From: Tubulanus polymorphus
Taxonomy: Eukaryota > Nemertea > Palaeonemertea > Tubulaniformes > Tubulanidae
NCBI RefSeq assembly: GCF_964204645.1
Contig: NC_134034.1
Coordinates: forward strand, 6,999,414 to 7,063,413
Reading direction: 5' to 3'
DNA length: 64,000 nucleotides
The translations under genes were made by a program, and so were the position numbers. Shown one piece after another: positions 1-12,212 of this stretch (position 1 is its first letter; each line of letters starts with the position of its first letter). Below the pieces are notes generated by a model, which was given only the letters and a program-made list of their open reading frames with translations, had not been told where the DNA came from and ran no database searches.

Positions 1-2735
1 GGTTCCAGTCAGGTGTGTTATTCAGCGGGGTCACATACGTCCCTATGGTTCTTTATGTCTTATGCAAAATTGCATAATTAGTATTCAAAATACTATTTAC
101 AGGGAAAAACTATGGCCTACTGTATATGTACTGTGTATGCATTACTGGATCAGAGATGTATTATATTTACCTAATTTTTCTTTCTTGTACATGTTTACAG
201 AATGTGACCGGACAATGTCCACCTTCATCGAGATGTCCAATTACAAAAAGAGGATGTGCAATCTGATAAATATGCCTACTAGCGAATGCAGTTACAAGAA
301 CACGAATGCCGTGCTTTGTATTGAGTAGATAAAACGGACCAAAAATGTGACATGAATGCAAGGATGGACTTTGTTTCACGCAGACACGTTTCCGTCGCCA
401 TGAGTACCGTTATAATTGAACTTTACAATGTCTAATTGGTATTAAGGGACTGTTAAGATGCTGAATGTGCCTATTTTGTGATATTACGAAATTTGGCAAC
501 TCTACTATTTTTCCAATATTTATGACTGACACATACATTCCCCCAGGGACGTATGCGACCCATTTTCAAAATGTAGGTCAAAGTTCCCAAATTTCAAAAA
601 TGAAACCTGGGTTGTACTTTGCTATGCTGTAGCTGCAATAAAATGCATTTTCATTATTTTTGTGTGGTTGCAATTGGTCTTGGGTTCTCTTGGGTTAAAA
701 ACTTTTTTCATAGTAAACATCGGAGCACATCATCTGGAAAACATCGTAGGCTACAATAGGAATCATATCATGTGCAACATTGATTGTTCAAACCATGGAC
801 GTATAAACCAGATCAAACAAGTAAAAACTTCATCTAGTTTATACATCCACGTTCATACTAACAATCACTCTGTAGATCTATTCGTAAATAAACACGCCAC
901 TGTACGCCGCCTTTATTGCAAATATCGCCGTAAATCAGAGTCTGTTTCCATCGTATGGAAAATAACGTATGGTCAGCTATTTTCTATTGCGGTGGATCTT
1001 AATTCCTTCCGTTTTCCTACCGTTAATTCAATTCGTTTCGGTGTCGGTGCCATCAAATGAAATAGTTTTAATTACCGTGCGTATCTTACTGGAGGGCTAG
1101 GCTTGCAGCAAAGTGAGGTGGTCATATCGTAATGTTATTAAAGATCAAGTTACTCATCTTTTACGATGGCGGTAAATCGGGAAATATTGTAATACATTTG
1201 TATCAGTATGCGATGGGCGGTAAATCGAGGTTTTCCTGCACATTTTAGATACGAATGTTTAGTTTCCCATGAAATCCAGGCGGAAGGCGAGGTTGGCGAT
1301 GAATCGGGGGAAGGTTTGTAATTGGTACAAAAGATGTCACATTCCAATCGAATTTTCGTTGGGGGTAGGAACATTTAACATCATGTAAAAATTGTGCGTC
1401 AAATTTTTCTTTAAAAAACAACTTTTCAATCATTGATTCTGGATAAAATGACTTTGAAATCGCCTTCAAAGAGGCATTATATATAAAATCTAAAAAACCA
1501 AGTATTAACAAACAACTTTCCACACATGGTGTCTCATTTTTACTGAACGTATTTTGGATGTGTTTATAATCCATTTGTAGTTTGTAAACTAGGCCACTTC
1601 ACGCCTGCATGATATTCTCTGTAATTAGTAACAGTATACTATGCATAGTTTGTATCTTTTCATGTCATTTCTTCAAGAGAGGAGTCGAAATCGATCGAAA
1701 CGTTTGAACATGTAAATAAACTCATTATCCTCATGAAGATTGTGATAGTTGCGTTTTTATTATTATTTAACTGGATACTCTTCCGAAATTATAGAAACAA
1801 ATTGAATGGTCCAACTGGTTTCAGTAGAGTAGGGCTCTTTGAAGCCATCGTGTGTCTAGAACAGACATAACACACATAGCGTGTTTATACATTGGCCTAT
1901 GTACTTGTGGGCGATTCATCAAATGATTTTTGCTTATTAACAAATTGCAAAAATCTCTTTGAAAAATTTGGGGGCCCATTTTCGAGCCCGTGGAGCCCAA
2001 ACGGTTAATCGTAGACAGGGCGTGCCATTGACTTTTTTAGCCTCCAGGCTGTTATGAACAACTTTCATGCTCGGCCGAAGCTGAAAACTCAAAAGACAAA
2101 AATTTTTCTCACATAGTAATTTTTCGATGTCAGAATTTTCAAAAGTAAAACGCCCCCTGGTGGGTTAACGGGGTCCCCAATCAAAGATCCCTTCGACATA
2201 CCTCAAGGTACCTGTGATCCGTACAACTGACGAAAGTTTCAAGTAAATCCGTCAAGGAATATTGTAATGCTAACAGAATATAGCCATCCAGGCTCTCGCA
2301 TATAGATACCGTAGCTGCATTCATTAGCTCTCTATCCAGGGAAGTTACTGCAAGGATGCTATTGCTTGTATATGCGGCACAAAAATTCCTCAGTTGCGTT
2401 CACTCGAGACTGACCCCATTCAGTGCGCCACATATATATAAAGATACTAAAAAACTACAGATCTAGTACACCAGCTCTATCACTGCTTATAGGGACACTG
2501 ACACAAACAGACGCACTGACGCGCCGTGGGAATGACACGTAGGCAATACACATACGTAGATGGATACTGTTTGAATCGGGCTTAAATTTCGATGTTTAGA
2601 GGCTCAATTCTGATTAATATCACGTACAGTATTTGTCAATGCAGCGTAGTACTTGTGATACAGAATGGTTTCACCGACAGTAAAAGTAAGTTGCAGTTGT
2701 TTATATCCTTTCAGTAAGATCCAGTGTGAAAAAAA
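1..2735. other. Host intergenic DNA, no gene recognised
   Basis: No protein family is recognisable in this stretch. A 132-codon open frame at 662-1060 (plus) has no domain, signal peptide or repeat that I recognise and may be chance. One dispersed repeat is visible near 1,955-2,265 and is listed separately. The base composition is mixed, unlike the AT-rich viral blocks further right. Confidence 0.5.
1955..2265 (+). repeat. Dispersed repeat, copy A (inverted partner at 45,520-45,830)
   Basis: About 310 bp that matches the reverse complement of 45,520-45,830 along its length. Shared landmarks are the tract around 'AACGGTTAATCG', 'GTGCCATTGACTTTT', 'TTTTCAAAAGTAAAACG' and 'GATCCCTTCGAC'. No coding potential is visible. 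It is an old interspersed element of unknown class. Confidence 0.75.
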
Positions 2736-2739
2736 TAGA

Positions 2740-2885
2740 ATAATAATAATAATAATAATCAGCAGGAATACAATAGGGTTTGCTGCGAAGGCAGCAGAAA
2801 CCCTAATAATAATAATAATAATAATAATGATAATAAATATAGCTGCAAAGCAGCGATAACGGGTTTTCTGCACAGTCTTAGAATC
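2740..2885. repeat. AAT microsatellite with hairpin (AGGGTTT-type family)
   Basis: Two runs of (AAT)n flank a palindrome in which AGGGTTTGCTGC pairs with GCAGCAGAAACCCT. It is followed by 'AGCTGCAAAGCAGCG' and 'ATAACGGGTTTTCTG'. The same modules recur at 10,013-10,200 and, inverted, at 46,735-46,830, so this is one dispersed hairpin family. Open frames that read poly-Ile through here on both strands are only the microsatellite. Confidence 0.75.
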
Positions 2886-2898
2886 CTGTTCAACGGTG

Positions 2899-3140
2899 GA
2901 TTTCGACAACGCATTTGATAAGGCTCAACATCAGCCATTACTAAACAGGCTATTAGGAAACAGTATCAATTATAGGTCGCCAAAATGGCTCAGCAGTTAT
3001 CTCTGAACGGAAACTTGTAACCGAAATCAACGGAACGCCTCATCTTGGAATGAGACGGTCTAACTAGTGGAGTCACGCAAGGTAGTATCCTAAGTCGTCT
3101 TCTGTTTAATGTCCTGACAAATGACATACACAGTAATCCA
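2899..3140 (+). pseudogene. Non-LTR retrotransposon reverse transcriptase relic
   Basis: The plus strand encodes 'DFDNAFDKAQHQPLL' near 2,899-2,943, which fits RT catalytic motif A of LINE elements (F/D-x-x-A-F-D), then 'KWLSSYL'. After a stop and frame changes comes 'GVTQGSILSRLLFNVL..NDI' near 3,070-3,130, the standard LINE block (GVPQGS-x-L-x-P-L-L-F). Only about 80 codons survive. The piece is bounded on the left by the AAT hairpin repeat and on the right by the 31-bp satellite. Family identity as a LINE RT is clear; the clade is not. Confidence 0.8.
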
Positions 3141-3194
3141 AAATATACCAGACCGAGTAAATTTCCAAAACCACCTGAACACACTGTTCGACCA

Positions 3195-3460
3195 AAAAAC
3201 TTAATGTTCCGACAAAACCACGGGCGACAAAACCAAAATTATGAATTGTCGCGGGTGACAAAAACCAAAATATTGAATTGTCAAGGGCGACAAAACAAAA
3301 ATAATGAATTGTCGCGGGTCATAAAACCAAAATAATGAATTGTCGCGGGCGATAAAACCAAAATATTGAATTGTTGCGAACGACAAAAACAAAATATTGA
3401 ATTGTTGCGTGCGACAAAACCAAAATAATGAATTGTCGCGGGCGACAAAACCAAACTAGG
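3195..3460. repeat. 31-bp satellite, small outlying array
   Basis: About eight copies of the 31-bp unit (core 'GAATTGTCGCGGGCGA' then TAAAACCAAAATAAT) precede the main array at 4,710. The two blocks are separated by 1.2 kb of a different tandem repeat, which suggests the array was split by insertion or seeded twice. Confidence 0.9.
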
Positions 3461-4127
3461 GGTCCAGGGACACCATGCTCACTTGGGAAGTGGTTTCAAA
3501 TGCTCAACAATCTAACAATTTCAATACATAACGCCCTCTAGTGACCATATACAAAAACCAATGGCATTGAAACCCACCACAATCATAGAACATGTGAGCA
3601 GCTTTGATTTTGTAGTTGATTGTGATAACAAAATATGCCTCGTTACCAATTTAATATGGAAATACTAAGCCATTCTACTATTCAACGCCCCCTGGTGACT
3701 ATATGGAATAACTAATGTCCTTAAAAACTCACCACAATCATAGACGATGTAATGAACTACAACTTTGCAATGGATCATGGTAACAAACTATGCCTAGGTA
3801 CCAATCTAATAAGGAAAAACTAAGCTTTTCTACTATTCAACGCCCCCTGGTGACTATATGGAATAACTAATGTCCTTAAAAACTCACCAAAATCATAGGC
3901 GATGTCATGAACTACAACTTTGCAATTGATCATGGTAACAAAATATGCCTTGGTACAAATATAATATAGCAATACTAAGTTATTGTACTATTCAACGCCC
4001 CCTGATGGCCACATACAAAAACCAATGACCTTGAAACTCACCAAAATCATAGAACTCGTTATGGGCTACAACTTTCCAATTGAATATAGTAACACAATAT
4101 GCTCAGGTATCAATTTAATGTGGAAAA
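3461..4127. repeat. Tandem repeat of about 155 bp, four units
   Basis: Units begin around 3,530, 3,682, 3,839 and 3,993, each marked by 'CAACGCCCCCTGGTG' or a close variant, followed by a 'CTCACCACAATCATAGA' block and a 'GGTAACAAAATATGCC' block. Spacing is 153-157 bp. Related units recur singly or in short arrays at 25,437, 56,020, 60,640 and 61,296-62,160. No coding potential. Confidence 0.85.
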
Positions 4128-4625
4128 ACCTTTTCCCACCTTCGAATGAGTACTGATGACACCAAGATGGCCGCCAATTGCCTCATAATTGGCTGATCAA
4201 AAATACCTGTCCCAGGTATAAAACACCCCTCTCTAAAGAATACCCATCAGCAATTGCAATGAGAAATGGCAAACCAGTAGGAACCTACATGACCTAGAAT
4301 TCTGGCCAAAATTTTTGGGCACTAAAAAGGTCATAGGACGGCCATCTTGAGTCGGATCGACCCAATTTTCATATGCTGATGGGCCTTTGGTAGATTCAAA
4401 TATAAACGAAAGATCAAGGTAATTGATCAAAGCGTCTTCAAAATTTCCCACGAAAACTTCGAAAATGTTTAAAAAGTGCTGATTTTGGCAAACAACAATG
4501 GCTACCAGTCGGCCATCTTGAATCTGACGGGGCCAGTTTTTGGGCTGACGATGTGTCTAGGGTAGACACATGTATAAACCAAATATCAAGACATTACCTT
4601 GAAGCGTCTTCAAAACTTCCCAAAA
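4128..4625. repeat. Dispersed repeat ('AAGATGGCCGCC' family), copy 1
   Basis: This 0.5-kb block runs from 'GAGTACTGATGACACC' through 'AAGATGGCCGCCAATTG' to 'GACATTACCTTGAAGCGTC'. Near-identical blocks at 25,605-26,083, 56,258-56,600 and 56,605-56,965 lead directly into a LINE-like ORF2 tail. It is therefore probably the upstream part of the same retroelement, here without the tail. Confidence 0.7.
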
Positions 4626-4707
4626 TAACTGGATTCCGTCTATGGACGGCGACCGGACGAAAAGTGAACACAATAGCCCGCTGATACTAAAGTCCCAAGT
4701 GGACTGA

Positions 4708-7700
4708 AAAAGAATTGTCGCGGGCGATAAAACCAAACTAATGAATTGTCGCGGGTGATAAAACCAAAATATTGAATTGTCGCGGGCGACAAAACCAAAC
4801 TAATGAATTGTCGCGGGCGATAAAACCAAACTAATGAATTGTCGCGGGCGATAAAACAAAAATATTGAATTGTCGCGGGCAATAAAACCAAAATAAAGAA
4901 TTGTCTCGGGCGATAAAACCAAAATAATGAATTGTCTCGGGCAATAAAACCAAAATAATGAATTGTCGCAGGCGACAAAACCTAAGTAATGAATTGTCGC
5001 GGACGATAAAAACAAAATATTGAATTGTCGCGGGCGATAAAACCAAAATAATGAATTATCGCGGGCGATAAAACCAAAATAATGAATTGTCGCGGGCGAT
5101 AAAACCAAAATAATGAATTGTCGCGGACGACAAAACCAAAATATTGAATTGTCGCGGGCGACAAAACCAAAAAAAAAATTGTCGCGGGTGACAAAAACAA
5201 AGTATAAAACCAAAATAATGAATTGTGGCGGGCGTCAAAACCAAAAACAAGAATTGTCGCGGGCGACAAAACCAAAATAATGAATTGTCGCTGGACATAA
5301 AACCAAAGTAATGAATTGTCTTGGGCGATAAAACCAAAATATTGAATTGTCGCGGGCGACAAAACCAAACTAATGAATTGTCGAGGGCGACAAAACGAAA
5401 ATGGTGAATTGTCCAGGCGACAAAATCAAAATGGTGACTTGTCTCGGGCGACAAAACCAAAATAATGAATTGTCGCGGGCGATAAAACCAAAATAATGAA
5501 TTATCGCGGGCGATAAAATAAAAAAATATTGAATTGTCGCGGGTGATAAAACCAAAATAATGAATTGCCGCGGGCGACAAAACCAAAATATTGAATTGTC
5601 GCGGGCAACAAAACCAAAATATTGAATTGTCGCTGGACATAAAACCAAAGTAATGAATTGTCGTGGGCGATAAAACCAAAATATTGAATTGTCGCGGGCG
5701 ACAAAACCAAACTAATGAATTGTCGAGGGCGACAAAACCAAAAAAAGAATTGTCGGGCGACAAAACACAAATAATGAATTGTCGCGGGCGACAAAACCAA
5801 AATAATGAATTGTCACGGGCGATAAAACCGTAATAATGAATTGTCGCGGGCGATAAAACCAAAATAATGAATTTTCTCAGGCGACAAAACCAAAATAATG
5901 AATTGTCGCGGGCGATAAAACCAAAATATTGAATTGTCGCAGGCGATAAAACCAAAATATTGAATTGTCGCAGGCGATAAAACCAAACTAATGAATTGTC
6001 GTGGAAGATAAAACTAAAATAATGAATTGTCTCGAGCGACAAAACCAAAATAATGAATTGGCGCGGACGATAAAACCAAAATAATGAATTGTCTCGAGTG
6101 ACATAACCGAAATAATGAATTGTCGCGGACGATAAAAACAAAATTTTGAATTGTCGCGGGCGATAAAACCAAAATAATGAATTGTCGCGGGCGACAAAAC
6201 CAAAATGGTTAATTGTCACGGGCGAAAAAACCAAAAAGGTGAATTGTCGCGGGCGAAAAAACCAAAATGGTGAATTGTTGCGGGTGACAAAACCAAAATA
6301 ATGAATTGTCGCGGGCGATAAACCGTAATAATGAATTGTCGCGGGCGATTAAACCAAAATAATGAATTGTCTCAGGCGACAAAACCAAAATAATGAATAA
6401 TCGCGGGCGATAAAACAAAAATATTGAATTGTCGCAGGCGATAAAACCAAAAAAGAAAATTGTCGCGGGCGACAAAACCAAACTAATGAATTGTCGCGGG
6501 CGATAAAACCAAACTAATGAATTGTCGCGGGCGATAAAACCAAAATAATGAATCGTCTCGGGCGACAAAAACAAAATATTGAATCGTCGCGGGCGACAAA
6601 ATCAAAATAATGAATTGTCGCTGGAGATAAAACCAAAGCAATGAATTGTCGAGGGCGATAAAACCAAAATAATGAATTGTCGCGGGCGACAAAAACAAAA
6701 TATTGAATCGTCGTGAGCGACAAAATCAAAATAATGAATCGTCGCGGGCGACAAAACCAAAATAATGAATTGTCGCGGGCGATAAAACCAAAATAATGAA
6801 TGGTCTCGGGCGACAAAACCAAAATAATGAATTGTCGCGGGCGATAAAAAGAAAATATTGAATCGTCACGGGCGATAAAACCAAAATAATGAATTGTCGC
6901 GGGCGATAAAACCAAAATTATTGTTTTCTCGCGGGCGACAAAACCAAAAAAAAAATTGGCGCGGGCGATAGAAACAAAATATAAAACCAAAAAAATGAAT
7001 TGTCGTGGGCGATAAAACCAAAATATTGAATATTCGCGGGCGATAAAACCAAAATAATGAATTGTCGCGGGCGATAAAACCAAACTAATGAATTGTCGCG
7101 GGCGATAAAACCAAAATAATGAATCGTCTCGGGCGACAAAAACAAAATATTGAATCGTCGCGGGCGACAAAATCAAAATAATGAATTGTCGCTGGAGATA
7201 AAACCAAAGCAATGAATTGTCTCAGGCGACAAAACCAAAATAATGAATAATCGCGGGCGATAAAACAAAAATATTGAATTGTCGCAGGCGATAAAACCAA
7301 AAAAGAAAATTGTCGCGGGCGACAAAACCAAACTAATGAATTGTCGCGGGCGATAAAACCAAACTAATGAATTGTCGCGGGCGATAAAACCAAAATAATG
7401 AATCGTCTCGGGCGACAAAAACAAAATATTGAATCGTCGCGGGCGACAAAATCAAAATAATGAATTGTCGCTGGAGATAAAACCAAAGCAATGAATTGTC
7501 GAGGGCGATAAAACCAAAATAATGAATTGTCGCGGGCGACAAAAACAAAATATTGAATCGTCGTGAGCGACAAAATCAAAATAATGAATCGTCGCGGGCG
7601 ACAAAACCAAAATAATGAATTGTCGCGGGCGATAAAACCAAAATAATGAATGGTCTCGGGCGACAAAACCAAAATAATGAATTGTCGCGGGCGATAAAAA

Positions 7701-9235
7701 GAAAATATTGAATCGTCACGGGCGATAAAACCAAAATAATGAATTGTCGCGGGCGATAAAACCAAAATTATTGTTTTCTCGCGGGCGACAAAACCAAAAA
7801 AAAAATTGGCGCGGGCGATAGAAACAAAATATAAAACCAAAAAAATGAATTGTCGTGGGCGATAAAACCAAAATATTGAATATTCGCGGGCGATAAAACC
7901 AAAATAATGAATTGTCGCGGGCGATAAAACCAAACTAATGAATTGTCGCGGGCGATAAAACCAAAATAATGAATCGTCTCGGGCGACAAAAACAAAATAT
8001 TGAATCGTCGCGGGCGACAAAATCAAAATAATGAATTGTCGCTGGAGATAAAACCAAAGCAATGAATTGTCGAGGGCGATAAAACCAAAATAATGAATTG
8101 TCGCGGGCGACAAAACAAAATATTGAATCGTCGTGAGCGACAAAATCAAAATAATGAATCGTCGCGGGCGACAAAACCAAAATAATGAATTGTCGCGGGC
8201 GATAAAACCAAAATAATGAATGGTCTCGGGCGACAAAACCAAAATAATGAATTGTCGCGGGCGATAAAAAGAAAATATTGAATCGTCACGGGCGATAAAA
8301 CCAAAATAATGAATTGTCGCGGGCGATAAAACCAAAATTATTGTTTTCTCGCGGGCGACAAAACCAAAAAAAAAATTGGCGCGGGCGATAGAAACAAAAT
8401 ATAAAACCAAAAAAATGAATTGTCGTGGGCGATAAAACCAAAATATTGAATATTCGCGGGCGATAAAACCAAAATAATGAATTGTCGCGGGCGATAAAAC
8501 CAAACTAATGAATTGTCGCGGGCGATAAAACCAAAATAATGAATCGTCTCGGGCGACAAAAACAAAATATTGAATCGTCGCGGGCGACAAAATCAAAATA
8601 ATGAATTGTCGCGGGCGATAAAACCAAAATAATGAATCGTCTCGGGCGACAAAAACAAAATATTGAATCGTCGCGGGCGACAAAATCAAAATAATGAATT
8701 GTCGCGGGCGATAAAACCAAAATAATGAATGGTCTCGGGTGACAAAACCAGAATAATGAATTGTCGCGGGCGATAAAAACAAAATAATGAATGGTCTCAG
8801 GTGACAAAACCAGAATAATGAATTGTCGCGGGCAACAAAACCAAAATAATGAATTGTCGCGGGCGATAAAACCAAAATAATGAATGGTCTCGGGTGACAA
8901 AACCAGAATAATGAATTGTCGCGGGCGATAAAAACAAAATATTGAATTGTCGCGGGCGATAAAACCAAAATAATGAATTGTCGCGGGCGACAAAACCAAA
9001 ATGGTTAATTGTCACGGGCGACAAAACCAAAAAGGTGAATTGTCGCGGGCGAAAAAACCAAAATGGTGAATTGTTGCGGGTGACAAAACCAAAATAATGA
9101 ATTGTCGCGGGCGATAAACCGTAATAATGAATTGTCGCGGGCGATTAAACCAAAATAATGAATTGTCTCAGGCGACAAAACCAAAATAATGAATAATCGC
9201 GGGCGATAAAACCAAAATATTGAATTGTCGCGGAA
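4708..9235. repeat. 31-bp satellite, main array (about 145 units)
   Basis: The unit is 31 bp, GAATTGTCGCGGGCGATAAA followed by ACCAAAATAAT, with common variants (GACAAA for GATAAA, TATT for TAAT, GTCTCGG for GTCGCGG). Since 31 = 3x10+1, every unbroken stretch is open in all three minus-strand frames and gives spurious proteins with a 31-residue period. Higher-order copies are visible: marker 'TCGCTGGAGATAAAACC' recurs near 6,627, 7,187, 7,467 and 8,037 (steps of about 560, 280 and 570), and 9,001-9,235 repeats 6,181-6,420. No transcription or capsid function is implied. Confidence 0.95.
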
Positions 9236-9541
9236 TGATGCAATCGTGAGTTGAAATAACACCTGAAAAAATCGATGCACAGACATTTACTTTATATATC
9301 TACTTGAACAATCGAGCCTACTCAGTAATATACTCAGTTTTTACGAAACCTGGAGTTTTTTGTTTCAGAGAAATTTGAGTATCAGTATCCGATGCTATAT
9401 ACTAACGTTAACGTTAGTTATCCTCGCTCCGTCATGCTAAGTTATACATTTCATGTCAACCAGTATCTACAGGCAGCTGTACAGTGTGTACACACTATAT
9501 CTGAATACGAGGCTGGAATAACAGGCTCACTTCACGTAGGT
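9236..9541. other. Host spacer, nothing recognised
   Basis: A 0.3-kb non-repetitive stretch between the satellite array and the inverted-repeat arm. It contains the short duplicated word 'TAACGTTAACGTTAG' near 9,404 but no gene-like frame. Confidence 0.5.
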
Positions 9542-10090
9542 TCATGATGAGGAGAAACTCGCAGCTGATCCCCGGAACGACGATGTAGTAACACACGTCG
9601 ATTCGTCGTGTTTACGGCTCGACAGTGCTTTAAAAATCTAAAGTAGTAAATTTCCTCTATATCGGTAATACGATTTGATGAGGAAAATGGGCTATTGTTA
9701 AAATTAGTTTTTAAAAACCGCGACAGAATGTGCAATCTTTGGGTAATAAATTTGTTAATTTATGCTTGAATTGATAATTGATGTGACAGAAAACGTGCGG
9801 TAGATTTCGGAAAGAGGACTTAGAAAAACATGTCGGCTCTTTGAATGGGGCTCAATTTTCGATGTTTACGGCCCGACAGTGCTTTTGTAACGATGATTCT
9901 TCAAAATACGCACGGGTTATTTGTAGATCGAAGTGAGCTGAATGATATCAGACGGATTGTATCGACAACAGCGTCAAGGTAACAAAGCCTTTGTTCTTTT
10001 AGTAAAAATAGTGTGGAAGAAAATAATAATAATAATAATCACGCGGATATCAATAGGGTTTTCTGTGAAATAACAGAAAACCCTAATAAG
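9542..10090 (+). repeat. Left arm of a 0.54-kb inverted repeat
   Basis: This stretch matches the reverse complement of 46,768-47,309 almost end to end. The outer limit is 'TCATGATGAGGAGAAACTCG' on both sides, and the inner limit is the AAT run plus AGGGTTTTCTG hairpin. Two internal words 'GACAGTGCTTT' flanked by 'TTTACGGC' also repeat within the arm. The arms lie 37.8 kb apart and enclose copies E1, E2 and E3. Sequences just outside the two arms do not match, so no target-site duplication is visible. Confidence 0.85.
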
Positions 10091-10200
10091 AAACACGCGA
10101 ATCTCAATAGGGTTTTCTGTGATGTAACAGAAAACCCTAATAAGAAGAAACACGCGAATCTCAATAAGGTTTTCTGTGATGTAACAGAAAACCCTAATTA
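10060..10200 (+). repeat. Three tandem hairpins
   Basis: Three successive units of about 50 bp each contain the palindrome AGGGTTTTCTGT ... ACAGAAAACCCT with a 4-7 nt loop, joined by 'AATAAGAAACACGCGAATCTC'. The partner arm at 46.8 kb has only one hairpin. The array ends exactly where viral sequence of copy E1 begins (about 10,203). Confidence 0.85.
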
Positions 10201-10202
10201 CA

Positions 10203-10465
10203 CATATTAAAAATATTGCATTTTCTAATGAAACAACATTTGATTTTGAAAAAACAATAAATAGAAACTTTTAATGTAGAAAAGATTACTGATTTAATTA
10301 GGGAGTCATTAACATTTTATGAATTAGATGAAGATTTCATTATTGATGATATTAAACAAATAATAACTGAAATATATAAAAATGAAACTAATAATATTAT
10401 GAATGTTGAAATAATTATAACTAAGTTAACTCAATATTTTGAAGATAGTAATTTTTTCTATTAAT
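10203..10465 (+). pseudogene. E1: 3' part of the 113/118-aa viral protein
   Basis: Codes for the C-terminal two thirds of the protein found at 21,697-22,053 and 38,935-39,276, including an acidic helical stretch and an ending of the form 'YFEDSNFF'. The 5' end is missing at the hairpin array, and an early stop/frameshift lies near 10,275. It directly abuts the next gene. Function unknown; conserved among the copies in the same position between the penton-like gene and the 73-aa membrane protein. Confidence 0.8.
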
Positions 10466-10467
10466 AA

Positions 10468-10689
10468 ATGAGTGATAATAAGTGGATAATAATTGGATTA
10501 TATAATGGTGCTTTACTATCAGTTGGAACTGTTGGTTATTCAATGATATTAAAAATAGTATTTAAAATGGGAAGTGTTAATGTTGATAGATTTGATGTCA
10601 ATGATATTTTAAAATTAACGTTAGCAGTTACGTTATCTAATTTAACTATTGATTATTTGGAAAAACAAAAATATATTCCTCCTATATAA
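10468..10689 (+). CDS. E1: small membrane protein, 73 aa, intact
   Basis: The only fully intact frame of E1. It differs from its E3 counterpart (38,713-38,934) at four of 73 residues. A hydrophobic segment at residues 7-28 and a second at about 47-60 predict a small membrane-associated protein, a type seen next to capsid genes in Polintons. The start lies in 'TAATAAATGAG', matching the TAAATG rule of this family. Function is inferred from context only. Confidence 0.75.
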   Translation: MSDNKWIIIGLYNGALLSVGTVGYSMILKIVFKMGSVNVDRFDVNDILKLTLAVTLSNLTIDYLEKQKYIPPI

Positions 10690-10712
10690 ATGCATAACTT
10701 TTTTGTAAAATA

Positions 10713-10955
10713 ATGGCATCTGCAATAATAACTATTATAGGATCGGCAATTACAGGTGGTGGTTATTTATTTAAACATATTGATAAAAATGGTTGATTAT
10801 CGGAACAAAAAAAACACAACTTATGGTTAGAAAAAAAATAAAGCAGTAGAAGAATATAGAGAAAAGAGGCAAAACTATATGGATTACATCAATAAAGAAT
10901 TACATAATCAGAAAATTACACATAGAGATTTTCAGTCAGTCGACGAAGCTAACGC
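10713..10955 (+). pseudogene. E1: 5' part of the 140-aa protein, fused to the next gene
   Basis: Matches residues 1 to about 90 of the protein at 38,265-38,687. It lost a few codons after 'IIGSAI', has a stop near 10,793 and a shift near 10,840. At about 10,955 it runs in frame into codon 20 or so of the 433-aa gene, so one deletion removed the end of this gene, the whole 144-aa gene and the start of the 433-aa gene. Confidence 0.8.
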
Positions 10956-12190
10956 AATAGATTTTAATAAAAATATTACATATAAAAATTTAGTTTTAAA
11001 TTCATTAACTAACTTTATGTTACTGAAACATAGTTTTTTATTTCTAAAATGGAAAATATATTTAATACATATGAAGTTACTTTTACTCGAGATGAATATC
11101 ATATATATTAAGTAAAATCTAATATGAAATATTGGCAGAGTCAATTAAATTTTGCGGTTTATTGTGCAACAACTGGCTATGGTATAATTTGGAATAATCA
11201 TTTAAATAACTTAGATGAAAATTGGAATTATTCTGATTAAAAATTAATTCACACAATATTTAGATTTCACACGTATTTTCAAATCAGAATAATATTAAAT
11301 GAATTAGAATGTCCTATGCCCGGATCTAAATATTTTAAAGAATTGGATAATAATATTAATCTATCTAAGTTTTATAAAATATGTAATGAATTTAATATAA
11401 ATATTAATTCCGATTTAGAGCGCTTGGTAAATTGCAAGGTATTTGTGAACAGTATGAAATAAAAAAGATTTGATTATATGCATAGAATTGGAGCTTATCA
11501 TAATTATAAAATTGATAATAATAATGGTTGGATTAATTTTATTTTAGAAAATAGTGAAGGTTTTTACAAAATCAGGTATACAAAGAATAAATCAATCTAT
11601 AAGAATATATTTAATTTGTATATTAGGCGCGCAAGTTGAAACAAGATCACCAATAGTTGGGAATGATAATACTTCATTTGATACACAAAAACAATTTAAA
11701 GTTTTTTTTGAAGATTCAATTCATAGTGATAAAAATAGATCGATTCGAGAAAACATTGTAAGATATCAAAATTTTTTAGATAAATCTCATGTAAGACTAA
11801 ATTATTTCATGGGTCCTAATTTATTGATTATTTCTGATGATTTAATATTAAAAATGGGAAATATAATTGGTTATAATAATTTGATTAAAACTGCAACAAT
11901 AAATAATTCATTTGGATTAAATGACATAAATAAAAAGATTATTACTGCTCCAAAATAAATGGAAGGTAAAAAAATTTGAAAAACTTATTCAATCAACAGA
12001 AACTAAAACTAAGAATATTGAATTAAATAACGATTCTAAAATAAAAGATTACAATACATCGGAAAATATAAAAACTGATAATATTCAACATGAAATAATT
12101 AAAAGCAATATTGATAATAAATCACATGAAAATACTAAATTAGCTATTACTTGTATAGGAATTGTAATAGGAGGAATATTTTATTTTTAA
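10956..12190 (+). pseudogene. E1: 433-aa conserved Polinton-type protein, decayed
   Basis: Collinear with 36,493-37,794. The 5' end is deleted, and several stops and shifts follow (for example near 11,113, 11,240 and 11,570). The longest surviving frame, 11,554-11,958, covers the C-terminal half including 'GAQVETRSPIVGNDNTSF'. A C-terminal hydrophobic segment is visible just before 12,190. Confidence 0.85.
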
Positions 12191-12212
12191 TTTAAATTTT
12201 TTTATTATATAA

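Noticed and set aside
662-1060. 132-aa protein gene
   Set aside because: No motif, no homologue recognised, no splice or promoter context. Kept only as a remark in the region entry.
2604-2909. Poly-isoleucine proteins on both strands
   Set aside because: Pure translation of an AAT microsatellite.
5056-8968. Very long minus-strand open frames (392 and 534 codons) with a 31-residue repeat
   Set aside because: They are an automatic product of a stop-free 31-bp satellite read in shifting frames. Neighbouring frames give the same residues, and no start context or family match exists.
3195-9235. CRISPR array
   Set aside because: The repeats are contiguous with no unique spacers, the unit drifts gradually, no cas genes are present and the DNA is from an animal genome.
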